64,000 nt of DNA. Origin: Turnera subulata. Its lineage: Eukaryota; Streptophyta; Magnoliopsida; Malpighiales; Passifloraceae. A model generated the notes under the pieces. The model was not told where the DNA came from. It saw only the letters and a list, made by a program, of their open reading frames with translations, and made no database searches. The translations under genes were made by a program, and so were the position numbers. The first letter of the stretch is position 1. Each line of letters opens with the position of its first letter. Of the stretch, positions 37,445 to 49,255 are shown piece after piece. The stretch is from positions 449,200 to 513,199 of the forward strand of contig JAKUCV010002500.1 in the NCBI GenBank assembly GCA_028386065.3, given 5' to 3'.

Positions 37445-38907
37445 GTGCTTCACTAGGAGGAATATTGTGTGTTGAAACGCTTATTTAGGTTCCTTTTTAT
37501 AGGGAATTCTTATACAGTATTTACTCTGGATGTCTCTTTGACTTCATGAAATGCTTAGTTACATTTTACAATTCCCAGACTCAATTTAGAGCTTTTAATA
37601 CCTAAATCAGCTTATAACTTCCTTATATTCTCTTTAGTTGGATCTGGTTATGAGCTTTTGTATTAGACCTACATCTGGACCTAGATTTAGTCTCATTTGT
37701 GCCTTTAAGTCTTGATTGATTTATTTTATATGTCATCACAAGCCTCCAACTCTGAGGGATGTTGTGTAGCAATTTTCCTTAGAGTTTATTTCCATTAGGA
37801 CGTGCTTTTATTTCGATAATCAAAGCGTATTAGATTGCCATGGCCAATTCTAATCATGACCATAATATGTCTAAGCTTGAACTTTAAACCTATTGAGCTT
37901 GTGAACCACATCTTAGTGGATGCATGCTCATCAATGTGGAATTAGCTTGAATTTTAATTTGTTGAAATTGAGAGCTCATATAAACCCCTTTGTAAGTGAT
38001 CTTCCAGAGACAGAGACAATGAAATTTTTGTAACCTCATTTTAACTTTTGCGCTTTTCTCCAACCCTACATGAGGTCTCACTTGGATTTGCACCAAGCCC
38101 CCCATTTACAACAAGACTTTTTGCTTTTTGGATATTCCTAGGTGGTCTTCTTTTTGGGGTTTGAAGATTTTTGTCTTTCAGCTTCTGTATAAAAAAGAGG
38201 ACCTTTAAAGGTAAGTACCTTTAATATAAGGAGGGGACCCGATATAAAGAGGACCTTTAAAAGTGGATACCTTCTTTATAAAGAGAGTACATGATGTAAA
38301 AAGGACTTCTAAAAGTAGTACATTCTTTGTATATTTTTTGATATGCCACCTTTACCTTCTGGACTACTTGCCCTTGGCTGTCTCTCTCTCTTTTTCTCTT
38401 TCTTTTTTTTGAATGTGCGACTTACTTGGACTATATTTCCTTAGTTATCTTTTTTGAATGTGCGACTTACTTGGGTTATCATGCCCCAGTCATTTTCATT
38501 ATGCGATTTTTTACTTAGATATTTTTGGTATTGCGCGATCTTTTAGATCGTTTTGTTTTTTGCAACCGGAATCAGCTACATGGCCTTTTGTCTTCGTTGT
38601 CTTACTTTTTTTGTGGAAGGGGCTGCATGGCCTTTCGTTGTCTCACTTTAAATAAAAGTTTTATCGTTCAAGAAAAATGATTTAACTGAATATAAATAAA
38701 AATTTGAGGACTTAATTGTATAATTATAAAGGACCTGCATGACTAAATTTAAAATGTAGGGGAAAAACTAACACGTTTTTGGCGAGCAGCACGCCACATC
38801 ATCAAAATGCTGCCTGGGGTACACAATTGACACAAATTCAAAAGTACATGTATATAATTGACGGTAAAAAAAAGTTGGGGCATACAATTGACGAATTTGA
38901 AACACTA
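37445..38907. other. Intergenic sequence with local tandem repeats, no gene seen
   Basis: Degenerate repeats of GAGGACCTTTAAA(A/G) at 38188-38330 and a 47-bp tandem duplication (TTTTGAATGTGCGACTTACT) at about 38408 and 38455. ORFs are at most 82 codons without recognisable motifs. A decayed LTR is possible. Confidence 0.4.
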
Positions 38908-41900
38908 TGAAACGCCCCGACCCGTATTTACCGTACATAGTAAACACGTGTCGGAACTGTAACGACTCAACCAAATAAGCCCAGCATACAGTGTAAACAA
39001 TAGAAAACTGGCTCAACAGCCCAAAATATAAACCTCATAAATCTGGCCTTTCGGCCCAACAACAGAACACCACAATCGACCCAAGGCCCAATAATAACAA
39101 TAAACAGCACAGCGGAAGACTTAATAACTCACAAAGACACTATATGCAACCCATGATGCAACTAATGGATCTGAGTCCCGTCCAAGGGACGACGCCGCAG
39201 CCTGTCTGGAATGCAATATACCTGAACCAAAAATAACTCAACCTACGGGATGAAAGCCCGCAGGTGAGGGATGAGTCTTAAGTGCCCACCGGGTAAAACC
39301 CATAAGCAAATATACATATACAACAACCGTAAATTCCCAAGTCACGTCACCAACAATACTAAGGTTCGTGATGACACACTTGTGATTCTAGACACGTTAT
39401 TCCAATTTTATTATCAGGGCCCCTATCACAAGTTAAATGATGGACGTCGCCTGGTAGTCAAGCTAGCTAGCCCGTGGACCCCGCCCTGGTACCTCCACGT
39501 AATAACTGGCACAGACAGGGAGCAGACCCCAAGCACACTCTCCCCCAACACCATAAAAATAAGACTACCATCTGGCTATTCCAACATTTAACTGTGACTT
39601 ACTAGATGTCTAAGTGTTTCCATTTTATTAAGATTACCATTTTAGTCTTGATACCACAGTACTGTTAACCAATCATCAACTCATTATCCCGAGCAGGCTC
39701 GCAGCCTCTCCGCTCGTCTGGATAATACAAACTTACTCCAACTGTTCTCATACTAGTACCCTCGGTACTCAACTTACACATTTCTCACAGTCAACAACAG
39801 TAATAGTCTTACTTATATCCACAATTCCAACATCATCAATAATATCCACAGCAACAATAATTTCAACAACATCAACGGCAACAATTATCAACTTAATTCA
39901 TCACACAACAAACCATACACAGCCACAAAGTTTCATACCAGCAATTGTCGCATATAGCAAACAAACAGCAACTTGATATCACGGGAAGTATATAAATATT
40001 TACTTAATCTCACCTTGGCCTGTTACTTAACTCTCGAAACATCAATCGGTCCAAAGCCGGTTCCACCGGAACTGCTCGATATCGACCCCTATATAACAAA
40101 TAATAAACGCACACATAAGATGCACATAATAGGTATGCTATGATGCCAAAACTGCGAAATAATCCCATCCCGGTTCATATCCTTTATTATCATCTTTTAC
40201 CATAATTAAACCTTTTCCGAAAATGTTTTCTTGAAAATAATTATTGTTTTCTTACCATATCGTATATTCTTTTCCATAAGATAAAAGTATCACCATAGTA
40301 AATACTTAACAAATTATATATATTAGAAAATACTTTCATATAACAAATTATGTCATATTCTTTATTTTTCTAGCAACATAAATTAAATATAAATATAAAG
40401 ATATATACTTATCCAAAAAATTATTATTTATCAAGTATATATATGTTAAGGTAAGTATATACTATATGTATTTTTTTCCAGAAATTATAATCATATAAAC
40501 ATATTTTCTGAAAATAAATATAGGTATGCATATTTATTTTCTAAAGATATAATACATCCCTAAACAATTATATTATTAACATAATAATTCTTTTTTTTTT
40601 CAGAAATATTACTTAGGTATACCATATATATATATTTTTATCAGAGAATATATCTTTTTATTTGTATTTAATTTAAACAGTTTGTAACCATATATACTTC
40701 CAAAAGTTATTCCAAAAGTTATTCCAAAATCATTTATGTTAACGTATACATACATTTCACCTAAACATTTCCATAGTATATAAGTAATTTCCCAAAGGAT
40801 ATATTATATGTGGTCAAGTTTATTTTTTGTCTATCTCCCAAAAATTATAACCATATATATATATTTTCCCAAAAAATATATTTTACAAATATATAGGTAT
40901 TTTATTTTTTTTTTAATTAACGGACTGGGCCAATTGGACAAGCCCAGCCTACTACATAGGCTTCACCCAGCAATCCAGGTGTGAGCCCAAGCAGCTGGCC
41001 CAGACTTCACTCCAGCCCACAAGCTCCACCCATCAGCATAACCCAACCCATACCATCCAGCTCAAACCACAACCCTGAAACCCAACTAACTAACGGGTCA
41101 ACCCGCCCTAACCATGACCCATACGGGTCATCTCCTCCCAGCTCACCTTGCTAAGGCGGCGGCGACGCAATCGGCCCGGCGACGAATCGGTGCGACGCGG
41201 CGTGCTAGCATGGCGAGACCACGGGCAGAGGAGGAGAAGGCGTGAGCGAGGGTGGTTGTTGATGGAGGTCGTCGGCTGCAGCAGGACGGCACTTCGGGGC
41301 GGCGGTGTCGCGACTTGGCTGTCGCACGTGAGGTGGACGGGAAGAACTCGGCGGCAGCTGCTGATCCTGGGGCGGTGTCGGCTGCTGGTGCGGTTGCAGT
41401 GGTCGTCGCGAGGAAGGAGGAAGGCGGCTTGTGGAAGAAGACCCGACCCATCGACATCTGCAGCGAGGCAACGACGGCAGAGGCGCGACGGCTGCGAGGA
41501 GACCGGGGAGACGCGGCCGGCGAGAGGAGAAGGAAGGGGATGGCGGCGCACGACTGCTGTGCTCCGGGGAGGTGGCGACTGCTGCAAAGAGAAGGGAAGG
41601 AGGAGGTCGTTGGGTTGGTGGTGCTGGTGGCCGGTTGTGTGTGTCGAGTGGTGTTTGTGTATTATTTTTTCTTTTTTTTATTATTATTTTTTTGGTTTTG
41701 GGGTGCAGAGGAAGGAATGAAAATTGGCAGAATTATTTGCAGGAAATGACGGGGAGGATGTTGAGCGCAGTTAGACCTGGCAATTCGTGTTGTCGTGTCG
41801 GGTTGAATAGGTAATCGGGTTCCAAATCTTCAACCCGACCCGACCCATTTAATAACCGTGTCGTGTCGTGTCCAACCCGTTTATTATCGTGTCGGGTTCG

Positions 41901-42720
41901 GGTTGACCCGCGGGTTACCTATTAAGTCTAACAAGCCTAAAAATTAGTTTGATTTTTTTTTTATTTTGCGTATTTTTTAAGCAAATAGGTATATAATTAG
42001 ATTTTCTCATATATTAAATAAAATTATAAATTGTAGAATCATAATATAATAATATTTTAAAGCATTTATAGAAATATTTTTGGATAATTTTAGTAACTTT
42101 AGCCTTAAATATTGAATAAGTCCTACATTAAATCAGTAAAATATCTATACCCTAAATATAATCGGGTCATAAACAGGTACTTATCGGGTTGGCGGGTCAA
42201 CCCGCGACCTGACCTGCTAATTTTCGTGTCGTGTCGGGTCGACCCATTTAACTAAACGGGTTGAAAATCTCTGACCTATACCTACTAATTTCGTGTCGGG
42301 TTCGTGTCGGGTTGTCGTGTCACTACCCGTTTTGCCAGGTCTAAGCGCAGTCAGAGAAAATGCAGAGTCATGGGGGAAAAAGGAAGGAAATTCACAGGCT
42401 ACACAGGGTGTCACGGGCAGCACAGGTAAGAGGCGGCTCCACTATGCAGGGCCGTGTCCAATTCGGACCAGAAAATAACTGTAATACCCCCTTTGTTATT
42501 TTCCGGTGTGATTTTTCCGAAAATTCCGGGACCCGGAAAATACCGACTTAGGTCCGAAAAATCCACGAAAAAATCTCGAACGCCAGAAAACTCTCGGTTA
42601 CGAAAAACGACGCTCGATTTATCCTGAATTAATTACCCAAGATTAAATTCAAAGGTAAATCACTGTATAACGCCTTTTACAGTCCCGGTAAAAATCCAAA
42701 TTTTTACCCGGGCTGTTACA
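38908..42720 (-). mobile_element. Solo LTR, Tekay/Del-like Ty3/gypsy, with a nested hAT-type element
   Basis: 3,813 bp from TGAAACGCCCCGACCC to CCCGGGCTGTTACA with an exact duplication, CACTA, at 38903-38907 and 42721-42725. Removing the nested 572-bp element (plus its 8-bp duplication) leaves about 3.2 kb. It is closest in sequence to the inverted LTR at 31101-34733 (shared AAAGCCCGCAGGTGAGG stretch). The ORFs around 41.1-41.8 kb are GC-rich artefacts overlapping on both strands. Confidence 0.85.
41772..42343. mobile_element. hAT-type non-autonomous element
   Basis: 572 bp with ends TAGACCTGGCAA and TTGCCAGGTCTA (12-bp perfect inverted repeat) and an exact 8-bp duplication, AGCGCAGT, at 41764-41771 and 42344-42351. 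Subterminal regions are packed with GTGTCGGGTT and AACCCG motifs, the kind of repeats hAT transposases bind. The interior is AT-rich and non-coding. Confidence 0.9.
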
Positions 42721-42725
42721 CACTA

Positions 42726-43233
42726 GGGGTGCCAAATATACCATTAACCCGCTAAGTATGATAGCCAAACATGATTACTGGCTTGAATTTGAATATCCCT
42801 GTTAGATTATGAAATTATTTTGAATAGGGGGAGCAACAAAACAAAGGGAGCTTATCAACTATTTATCAATACTATCGAATCCCACTTTAGTAGAAATCGA
42901 CACATGTTTGTCATCATAAAAAAGATGAAAATGTGGGCCTAAGCATGGACTAATTATCTTATTAATATTAATCTGTGGACTAACTATGTTTAGAAATAGT
43001 TTATGATGGCTTTTGATAATTAACGATTTAGAATGAATACATGAATGTATATGTGTTGATTGAGAATATAGCAAGAACTATGGTTTCGGAAGAAACCATA
43101 AGTTGTCACTATCAAACTTTTTGGCCTACTGCAACTTGCGGGTGGTTCTCACAATCATTAAGGACCAATCACCCAACGGTCAATATTAGAGAGCAAAATA
43201 TGAGAGAAGGACCAGAATCTCTCAACTCCTACC
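42726..43233. other. AT-rich intergenic sequence, no gene seen
   Basis: About 500 bp between a solo LTR and a Mutator-like foldback. Its only ORFs are chance ones of 71-74 codons. It opens TAGGGGTGCCAAA, which looks like one end of a hAT element, but I found no partner. Confidence 0.35.
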
Positions 43234-43935
43234 AGTGGCGGATCCAGAAATATTTTTCAGCGTAGGAAAATAAATAAAAGTAAAAAATTATATAATCAAT
43301 CCAGTTTAAATGAAAATTTAGTGTCAAATATTAAAATTAATTAAGTATTATAATTATTTATATATGTTTTGGTAGATTAATTATGTACAAAATCTAATAA
43401 GCTATTAGTTTGATAAAAAAATTATTTTATAAATTCTTAAATTATAGACTTATAGACTTACATTTAAGAATCTTTAAGGAATTTTGATATAGATTTATTT
43501 ATTATGTAATAATTTCTCATTTTAATTTTGAAAATAATGAATAATTAATTTATTATTAATCAAATATATATTTCTTTTAACATATGGACAACATACCTAA
43601 AGAAATAAAGAGACCAAACAAATATAGAAAGGAAAAAATTATAAGGCAAAATTTATATTATCATAATAAAGGAAATAATTAAAACCTATATAAATGGAAC
43701 AAAATGGCAATAAAATTAATTGATAGTAAATCAATGAAAAAATCTAGTGCATAGTTAATGATCTTTAAAAGATTAGAAAAAAGATAGAGATTATCTAAAG
43801 GAAAACACAAGAGAAAAAATAGTTAAAAAGAATAGAAATTTTTTGAGAAGAAAAATAATCTTATAATTTTTTAGAATATTTGGAAGATCCAGTGTAGTCA
43901 TTTGCCTACAATAACTACACCGTGGATCCGCCACT
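43234..43935. mobile_element. Mutator-like foldback element
   Basis: About 700 bp, starting AGTGGCGGATCCA and ending TGGATCCGCCACT, an inverted repeat of 13 bp. Flanks AACTCCTAC and AACTCCCAA match at seven of nine positions, fitting an old 9-bp duplication. The interior is AT-rich and encodes nothing. Confidence 0.55.
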
Positions 43936-44039
43936 AACTCCCAATTCATTAAAGAGTAGTGGTCCATACTTGTCAGAAATGATAACACTTTGCAACTAAA
44001 GAATTGAAAAGAGAAGTACTTCTAGAAATGAATCCAACA

Positions 44040-44650
44040 TAGACTTACGGTGAACTCAAGAAGCCAAGGAGCCGTTAGAAGACTTGTCCCTTGACTCAAA
44101 AACTATAAAAGAGGATTCAAACCCTTCTGTAAATGATCCCATCCATTTGTGAAAATTCTGAGTCTGCAAATTCAAAGTTTACACATGTGGTTTCTTATCC
44201 GATTTCATACTTGTATTCAAAAATTCATTGAAAGGATAGTTATTAGGCAAGATTTGGATTAATTTTGTTGGGTACTCAAGGGTAGGATTAGATTTGAAGA
44301 TAGATTAGAGCTTAGCCTATAAAAAGCTTGTTGCAGGTTAGAGTTTAGCCAAGGTCAAGGTTGAACCTGCAAAAACCTAAAATTTAGTGAGTGTTTTAAA
44401 TTCTAAAAGAGGGTTATTTAGGTAGTGGAGGTATGTAGAGGTGACGAACAACTCTAAATTGCTTGCGTGCTTTTCCTCTTTACCTACCTTACTTTGTTTT
44501 CCTTCAGTTCTTAGATCGATACTTGTCGTAGTTTCTGTCTCCAACTAAGTGCGTAATTTTCATTAGAAACCAAATTTATGATTAACTCAAAAAAAATAAC
44601 AGCCTAATTCACCCCACTATTAGGAATTAGGCTGAGCCTACAAGTTTCTC
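44040..44650 (+). mobile_element. SIRE-like Copia LTR remnant
   Basis: Resembles the 3' half of a SIRE-type LTR: a TATA-type box (ACTATAAAAGAGG, about 44101), a leader, and the characteristic AATTCACCCC run near 44609. Similar signals recur in the LTR around 50070-60001. Boundaries are approximate and no TSD was found. Confidence 0.4.
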
Positions 44651-44662
44651 CTAGGCCAGCAT

Positions 44663-44749
44663 CCATTGTGGCGAATGGCTTTTTGGCAGAGTCCAAGGAT
44701 CCCTGGTTTGAACCAGGCACTCGGCCTGGTTTCGTGAAAAAAAAAAAAG
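44663..44749 (+). mobile_element. Possible tRNA-derived SINE
   Basis: TGGCAGAGTCC matches an RNA polymerase III A box. About 20 bp later CCTGGTTTGAACCAGG matches a B box and folds like a tRNA T arm. A 12-A run follows at about 44738. The acceptor stem is not intact, so it is not a functional tRNA. I found no convincing flanking duplication. Confidence 0.4.
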
Positions 44750-45048
44750 GATGAAGAAAGAGTTTTCCCAAGGTTTCGTGAAGTGGAACGAGTTGTGGGC
44801 TTGTGGCACTCGGCCTTCTCTTTCCTTTGTGTCGTCGTATTGTTTTGCCATATTTTGTGGGCTTTAAACTCCTTCAATGGCTGGGCCCATACATCGAGGC
44901 TTGTTAGTCTTGTAATGGGCCATGCATGGTTGTTTGTTTCATGCGTACATGCAGATGTGCAATATCTTCAGCCACACAAATGATATGATACAAATATGTG
45001 GAGGTTAGCAAGCGGGGTTATCCTCAAATACCAAAATAAACGCCGCAC

Positions 45049-45056
45049 AACTTTAT
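45049..45056 (+). promoter_or_regulatory. TATA-like box of the SOUL gene
   Basis: CTTTATATTG lies about 72 bp upstream of the preferred ATG at 45125, a sensible distance for a short plant leader. No other core promoter element stands out. Confidence 0.35.
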
Positions 45057-45124
45057 ATTGAAGGCCCGACTCTCTTTGTGTTGCTTGATTGCTGATTGTG
45101 TGTACTTCTAGTTCCAGTTCAACC

Positions 45125-46179
45125 ATGTCTGGCTTCAACATGTTCAAGTTACCATTTCTCTTGAGCCTCCTGTCCAACCTAAATTACTTGGGGCCCTGGC
45201 ATGACACCGGCAAGAGCGTTGGTATATTCCCACCTACATGCAACCGCATTGAGTGCCCAATGTTCGATGTCATTCAAGTTGGGAATGGCTATGAGATTCG
45301 CCGCTATAACTCCTCTGTTTGGATGTCCACTTCCCCCATCCAAGATATCTCCCTTGTTGACGCCACCAGAACTGGTTTCTTCCTGTATTATTCCTTTTCT
45401 CTTCTTCTTTCAACTTTTCCCTTTTATTATAGATTCTTAGCTTTACCTATTAAAATTTCCCTGCTTTGCTATTTTGATCCCTTTTTTCCCCCCTTTTCTT
45501 TTCCAATAATGATGAAAAATACATGTTAAGCTATATGACTTTTGTTCCTCGCGCTGTACTCCTGTATTCTTGGAAAAAGAAAATGACAAAGACTAACTTA
45601 GATTGACTGCCTTATTGTTGTTTTAGTGCTATAGTATATTCGGTTTCCTTCCCCATATAGTCTTTTCTTTCTGGGGCAATTGTCAGAGAAAAACAATCAC
45701 CCGAATAATGTACTAAACCTAGCGGGTGATGTTTTGCATTCCTCAGGTTATTTGACTACATTCAAGGGAAGAACAGTTACGGACAGACGATAGAGATGAC
45801 GAGCCCTGTCATTACTCAAATTTCACCCAGCGATGGACCCTTCTGCGAATCTTCATTCACAGTGAGTTTCTATGTTCCGAAAGAGAATCAAGCAAACCCA
45901 CCCCCAGCGGAAGGCCTCCACGTTCAAAGGTGGAAACCCACTTATGTTGCAGTTAGGCAATTCGGTGGATTTGTGACGGATACAAATGTTGGGGAGGAAG
46001 CTGCTGCATTGCAAGCCAGTCTTGCAGATACCGCTTGGGAAGCTGCCATTAAGAAAAGCCATGGACTTGATACTGCTACCATTTACACTGTTGCACAGTA
46101 TAATTCTCCTTTTGAATTTGATAATAGGGTGAATGAGATATGGATGCCATTTGACGTGGAAGATGGCCTTCCAGAGTAA
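45125..46179 (+). CDS. SOUL family heme-binding protein, two exons
   Basis: Likely a secreted or membrane-system heme/tetrapyrrole-binding protein of the plant SOUL/HBP family. Exons 45125-45384 and 45747-46179 join GT-AG in phase, giving 230 residues, the usual family size. The ATG at 45125 (MSGFNMFKLPFLLSLL) starts a hydrophobic signal-like segment. An in-frame ATG at 45089 would add 12 Ser-rich residues. Landmarks: PPTCNRIECPMFDVIQVG, YEIRRYNSSVWMST, IQDISLVDATRTGFF, then across the intron LFDYIQGKNSYGQTIEMTSP, SDGPFCESSFTVSFYVP, YVAVRQFGGF and AQYNSPFEFDNRVNEIW. This is the Arabidopsis HBP1/HBP2 type pattern by memory. The coding frame is intact. Which Arabidopsis paralogue it matches best was not determined. 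Confidence 0.92.
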
Positions 46180-46276
46180 CAAGGAGCTTGTTGCACTTGT
46201 CAAATTTTAGTTTATAGAATTCTATGGGAAGGGCAACCCTCCTAGTGTAATGGTGGAACATCCTGTGTGCTTATGG

Positions 46277-46282
46277 AATAAA
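46277..46282 (+). terminator. Poly(A) signal of the SOUL gene
   Basis: AATAAA 98 bp after the stop codon, in a TG-rich context, a good near-upstream polyadenylation element. Confidence 0.6.
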
Positions 46283-46392
46283 AGTGTCCCCGTGTGTTTG
46301 CTTCTGCATATAATGTTTATAGTGGATGTATTCCATATCTACATCCACTTGACAAAAACTTCATCCAAGTCAAATGTTTTTCCATTTTGCAA

Positions 46393-46502
46393 CCCAACCA
46401 GTCGTCTTGTAAATACAATATATGCAGCACCCCAACCAGTCGTTTTGTAAATACACTATATGCAGCACCCCAACCAGTCATTTTGTAAATACACTATATG
46501 CA
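46393..46502. repeat. 38-bp tandem repeat, three copies, behind the SOUL gene
   Basis: Copies start at about 46395, 46433 and 46471, each with CAACCAGTC, TTTGTAAATACA and TATATGCA. The units are nearly identical, so the array is young. It lies downstream of the poly(A) signal, between two convergent genes. Confidence 0.9.
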
Positions 46503-46776
46503 AATGCAACAATCGAGAATCCAAGGACATACCCGAGACTCGAAAGCTGCCTTGTATACAAGACTGCCCAAGACGAGATCAACAGATATCTTCATTCAAA
46601 ACGTTGGTAAAAGATTTTTGACAGAATTATTACCCTGGGGTTCAGCACTGCATTTTCAAGAGTGAATCATGAACAAAAAAAAAAAAATAATGATTATAAA
46701 AGACAAAATAGGGTAAACCTACGGTACTGGCTAACGCTGAAACATAGTATTCTTAAAAAAGTACAAGCATTTTGTG

Positions 46777-48592
46777 TTATTTTGGGTTATTGGCAACCTC
46801 CCTCACGAGCTTATCCATAAATTGGCACTTCTTATCAAATCCCCATCCAGGATTGCTCTGCAAAGCAAAATTATCCGAAAACATAATAAGTTTAAGTTGA
46901 AGTTTTCTAGAGGGAATAACAAAATGTTTGGACTTTGAGAAAGTTGTAGGCAAACACCATGGTAAATGCCAGAGTAATCATTAAAAGTTTATAGCAATGC
47001 TTCAGCTGTGAGGAGACTTCAAACACGAAGTATCAGGCATAACCCCACTGAGTTTTATTAATCACCACATGAGGCACAGTTAGATGTTTTCTTCTTTTTT
47101 AACTCTAACCCAGCTCAGAAAATGATAAATTGCAGATTTTCAAGTTGGGATAACACAGAAGCCTCAGGAAAAAGCATCAGTTAAAACTGAGACATATGTC
47201 TATTAGTTTGCAAAAGGAAAGGAAATGAATTACATGGACATAACAGTAATAGGGAGATGAAGAGGGAAGAAAGGGATAAAACCTGAAGAGAGAGGAGAGC
47301 GCGATGGGCAAAGCGGTGAACAGGAGGAGGAGCAGATTGAGGGATAGTGTTAGCCACTCTTTCCAGCTCCTGCTGCTGTTGTTTTGCAGTGACAGTATCG
47401 GGTCCACTGTAATGATCAACGATCTCTTTGAGTAAGGGTAGATTCTTCATGGTCTCGTCCACCGCCTCCTGGACTCGGAAAAAAAACAAAACAATACAAT
47501 ACAATACACAAATGAGATTGAAATCAGGCCCTCACCTAGTAAGAAAAAGAGTAAAAGAAAGATAGTAAATAATAATAGGGTAGATGAGCAGACCTGCCAT
47601 TGTTCATTGGTTTCAAGGCCTTCATAGGCCATGATGAAGGGCTTGACCTTGTCAAGCACCTCAGGGAGAGGCATAGGAGGGTTGTCGTCGATGTCCGGGT
47701 TGCGAGAAAGGTCGGGCATCAAGTACTCGGGTTCGCACTCGATCAAGAGATTGGTGTGGAGGGCATCCACAACGGCGTCATCCATTGGGGAAGGCAACAC
47801 TCTATCGGTTATCTCCTTCCATCCTTGGATCAACATCTCCCTCGTCTCCGGGCCTATTGCCCTTCCCACTTCCTCCATCTCCTCATAGGTCGCAGCCAGC
47901 GCCCCCTCACCCAGCCCATCCTCCGCATCCTCCTCCCTTTCCCTATCTCTCCTCCATCCTCCTCGCCCCCTCCCTCTCCCTCCGCCTCTCCCGCGCCCCC
48001 TGCCACCCTCCGCCGCCTCCCCATCGCCACCGCCATCGCGCGACAGGATGCCCACCGCCCTCTTCACTGCCTCCTCCCTGCTAAGCTTCGGCCTGGATTC
48101 CGTTATTGGACTTGGATTTGGATTCGGACTCCGACTCGGACTCGGACGTGGACGGGCATGCCTGTTCTCCTCCTTGGCGGCTGCCTCCCCATCCTTCACG
48201 GCTGCCTTTCCACGTCCCGCTCCTCCGCCGGAGGTCAGGGAGGAGAGAACACCTGCGGGAAGATTTGCATCAAGGGGACGGTGTGGCTCCGGGATAGGTC
48301 GACTCTCGAGACCGGCTCTCCCGCGACCGGCGGAGGAGAAGGCAGGGTGAACGGGGGCGGAGGGGAATGCCCTGCCTCGGCCATGGCCATGGCCAAGCCC
48401 GGCGGCGGCTGGTGAGGGATCGGGTTCGGGGGTAGGGTGACCAGGTGCGCTAGTATCTCTACCTCCGACGAAATCGAAGTGAGTAGGGCCGCCGGAGCCA
48501 CGCCCGCGACCGCCGGAGGAGGAGGAAGTAGAGAAGGGAGAGATGCGGGTGTGATGGGGGAATCGTCTTCCCAAGGTAAGTGTGCCTCTCAT
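46777..48592 (-). CDS. Conserved plant protein with Arg/Gly-rich linker, probably organelle-targeted
   Basis: Three exons, 48592-47594, 47468-47283 and 46857-46777, join GT-AG in phase 0 to give 421 residues. The N-terminus (MRGTLTLGRRFPHHTRISPF, then Ser-rich) looks like a mitochondrial presequence. Residues about 25-215 are low-complexity Gly/Pro/Arg with RGRGRGGGRGRG repeats. The C-terminal 190 residues are ordered-looking and conserved in plants as I remember: YEEMEEVGRAIGPETREML, PDIDDNPPMPLPEVLDKVKP, FIMAYEGLETNEQWQ, KEIVDHYSGPDTVTAKQQQQ, and the end SNPGWGFDKKCQFMDKLV. I do not assign a function. Related plant entries are, I believe, labelled either hydroxyproline-rich or mitochondrial ribosomal S24/S35-like, and I cannot decide. 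The gene converges on the SOUL gene. A 271-codon ORF on the other strand of exon 1 is a GC artefact. Confidence 0.8.
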
Positions 48593-49245
48593 CTTCTTCG
48601 TCTGCTAATGTAGTAGTACCAGTAGTAGTAGTATTAAAAAAAGTAACAATTAAAATCAAGGTTTTGGGTTTAATGGATTATTTGGCTATTATCTTCTCTT
48701 CATTTGGCTCTTGTCTTCCTATTCTCTGTGTGTTCTTTTGTGCTGCAAAATGCAATGCGGGGGTGGTATGGTAGGGTTTTTCCACTTTCTTCTACGGATG
48801 TCAATAAGCACCTTAACGTTGTCGTATTCCCTTCTTCCAAAAAAAAAATTTATACGCCATAAGCATTTTGAGACCATTTAACTGATTTGTTAAATGTACA
48901 CATGAAATTATTATCATCATCATTATTATGCAAAATTTAGACCTCCATGGTTCCACTCCTTTCTTCTTTGTATGTGGTCTATTAACAAATCTTACTTATA
49001 GAAATTAATAATGTAGTCAATATTTTCTAATATAAGTATTGATAAATAGTTTTTAAATTAATAAATATATTTACAATCTAACTACAATGTAAAGATCACA
49101 TTTTATGAACTTGTTGAATATATTAGTAGATACGTCGATTAGTAGATTTATAAAATTAGGATAAAATTATACGAAGTAATGAGTAAATTTATAAGTTTAG
49201 TAAGTATATTTTGTGAATCGGATGATGATTAACAATATGTTTATT
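48593..49245. other. Upstream flank of the Arg/Gly-rich gene, no gene seen
   Basis: The first 80 bp upstream carry (GTA)n/(TAC)n runs, such as TAGTAGTACCAGTAGTAGTA at 48609. The rest is AT-rich with no ORF above 64 codons. The promoter presumably lies here, but no clear TATA box was identified. Confidence 0.35.
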
Positions 49246-49255
49246 GCTAATTAAT

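Noticed and set aside
41148..41814. Three overlapping ORFs of 127-190 codons
   Set aside because: All frames open together in GC-rich LTR sequence, the peptides have no motifs, and the hAT-type insertion cuts the last one.
44663..44749. Functional tRNA gene
   Set aside because: Only the A and B box regions are tRNA-like. No matching acceptor stem or complete cloverleaf could be formed.
47600..48415. 271-codon plus-strand ORF
   Set aside because: It is exactly antisense to exon 1 of the Arg/Gly-rich gene. GC-rich DNA rarely forms stops on the other strand, and the peptide is low-complexity Pro/Ser/Arg.
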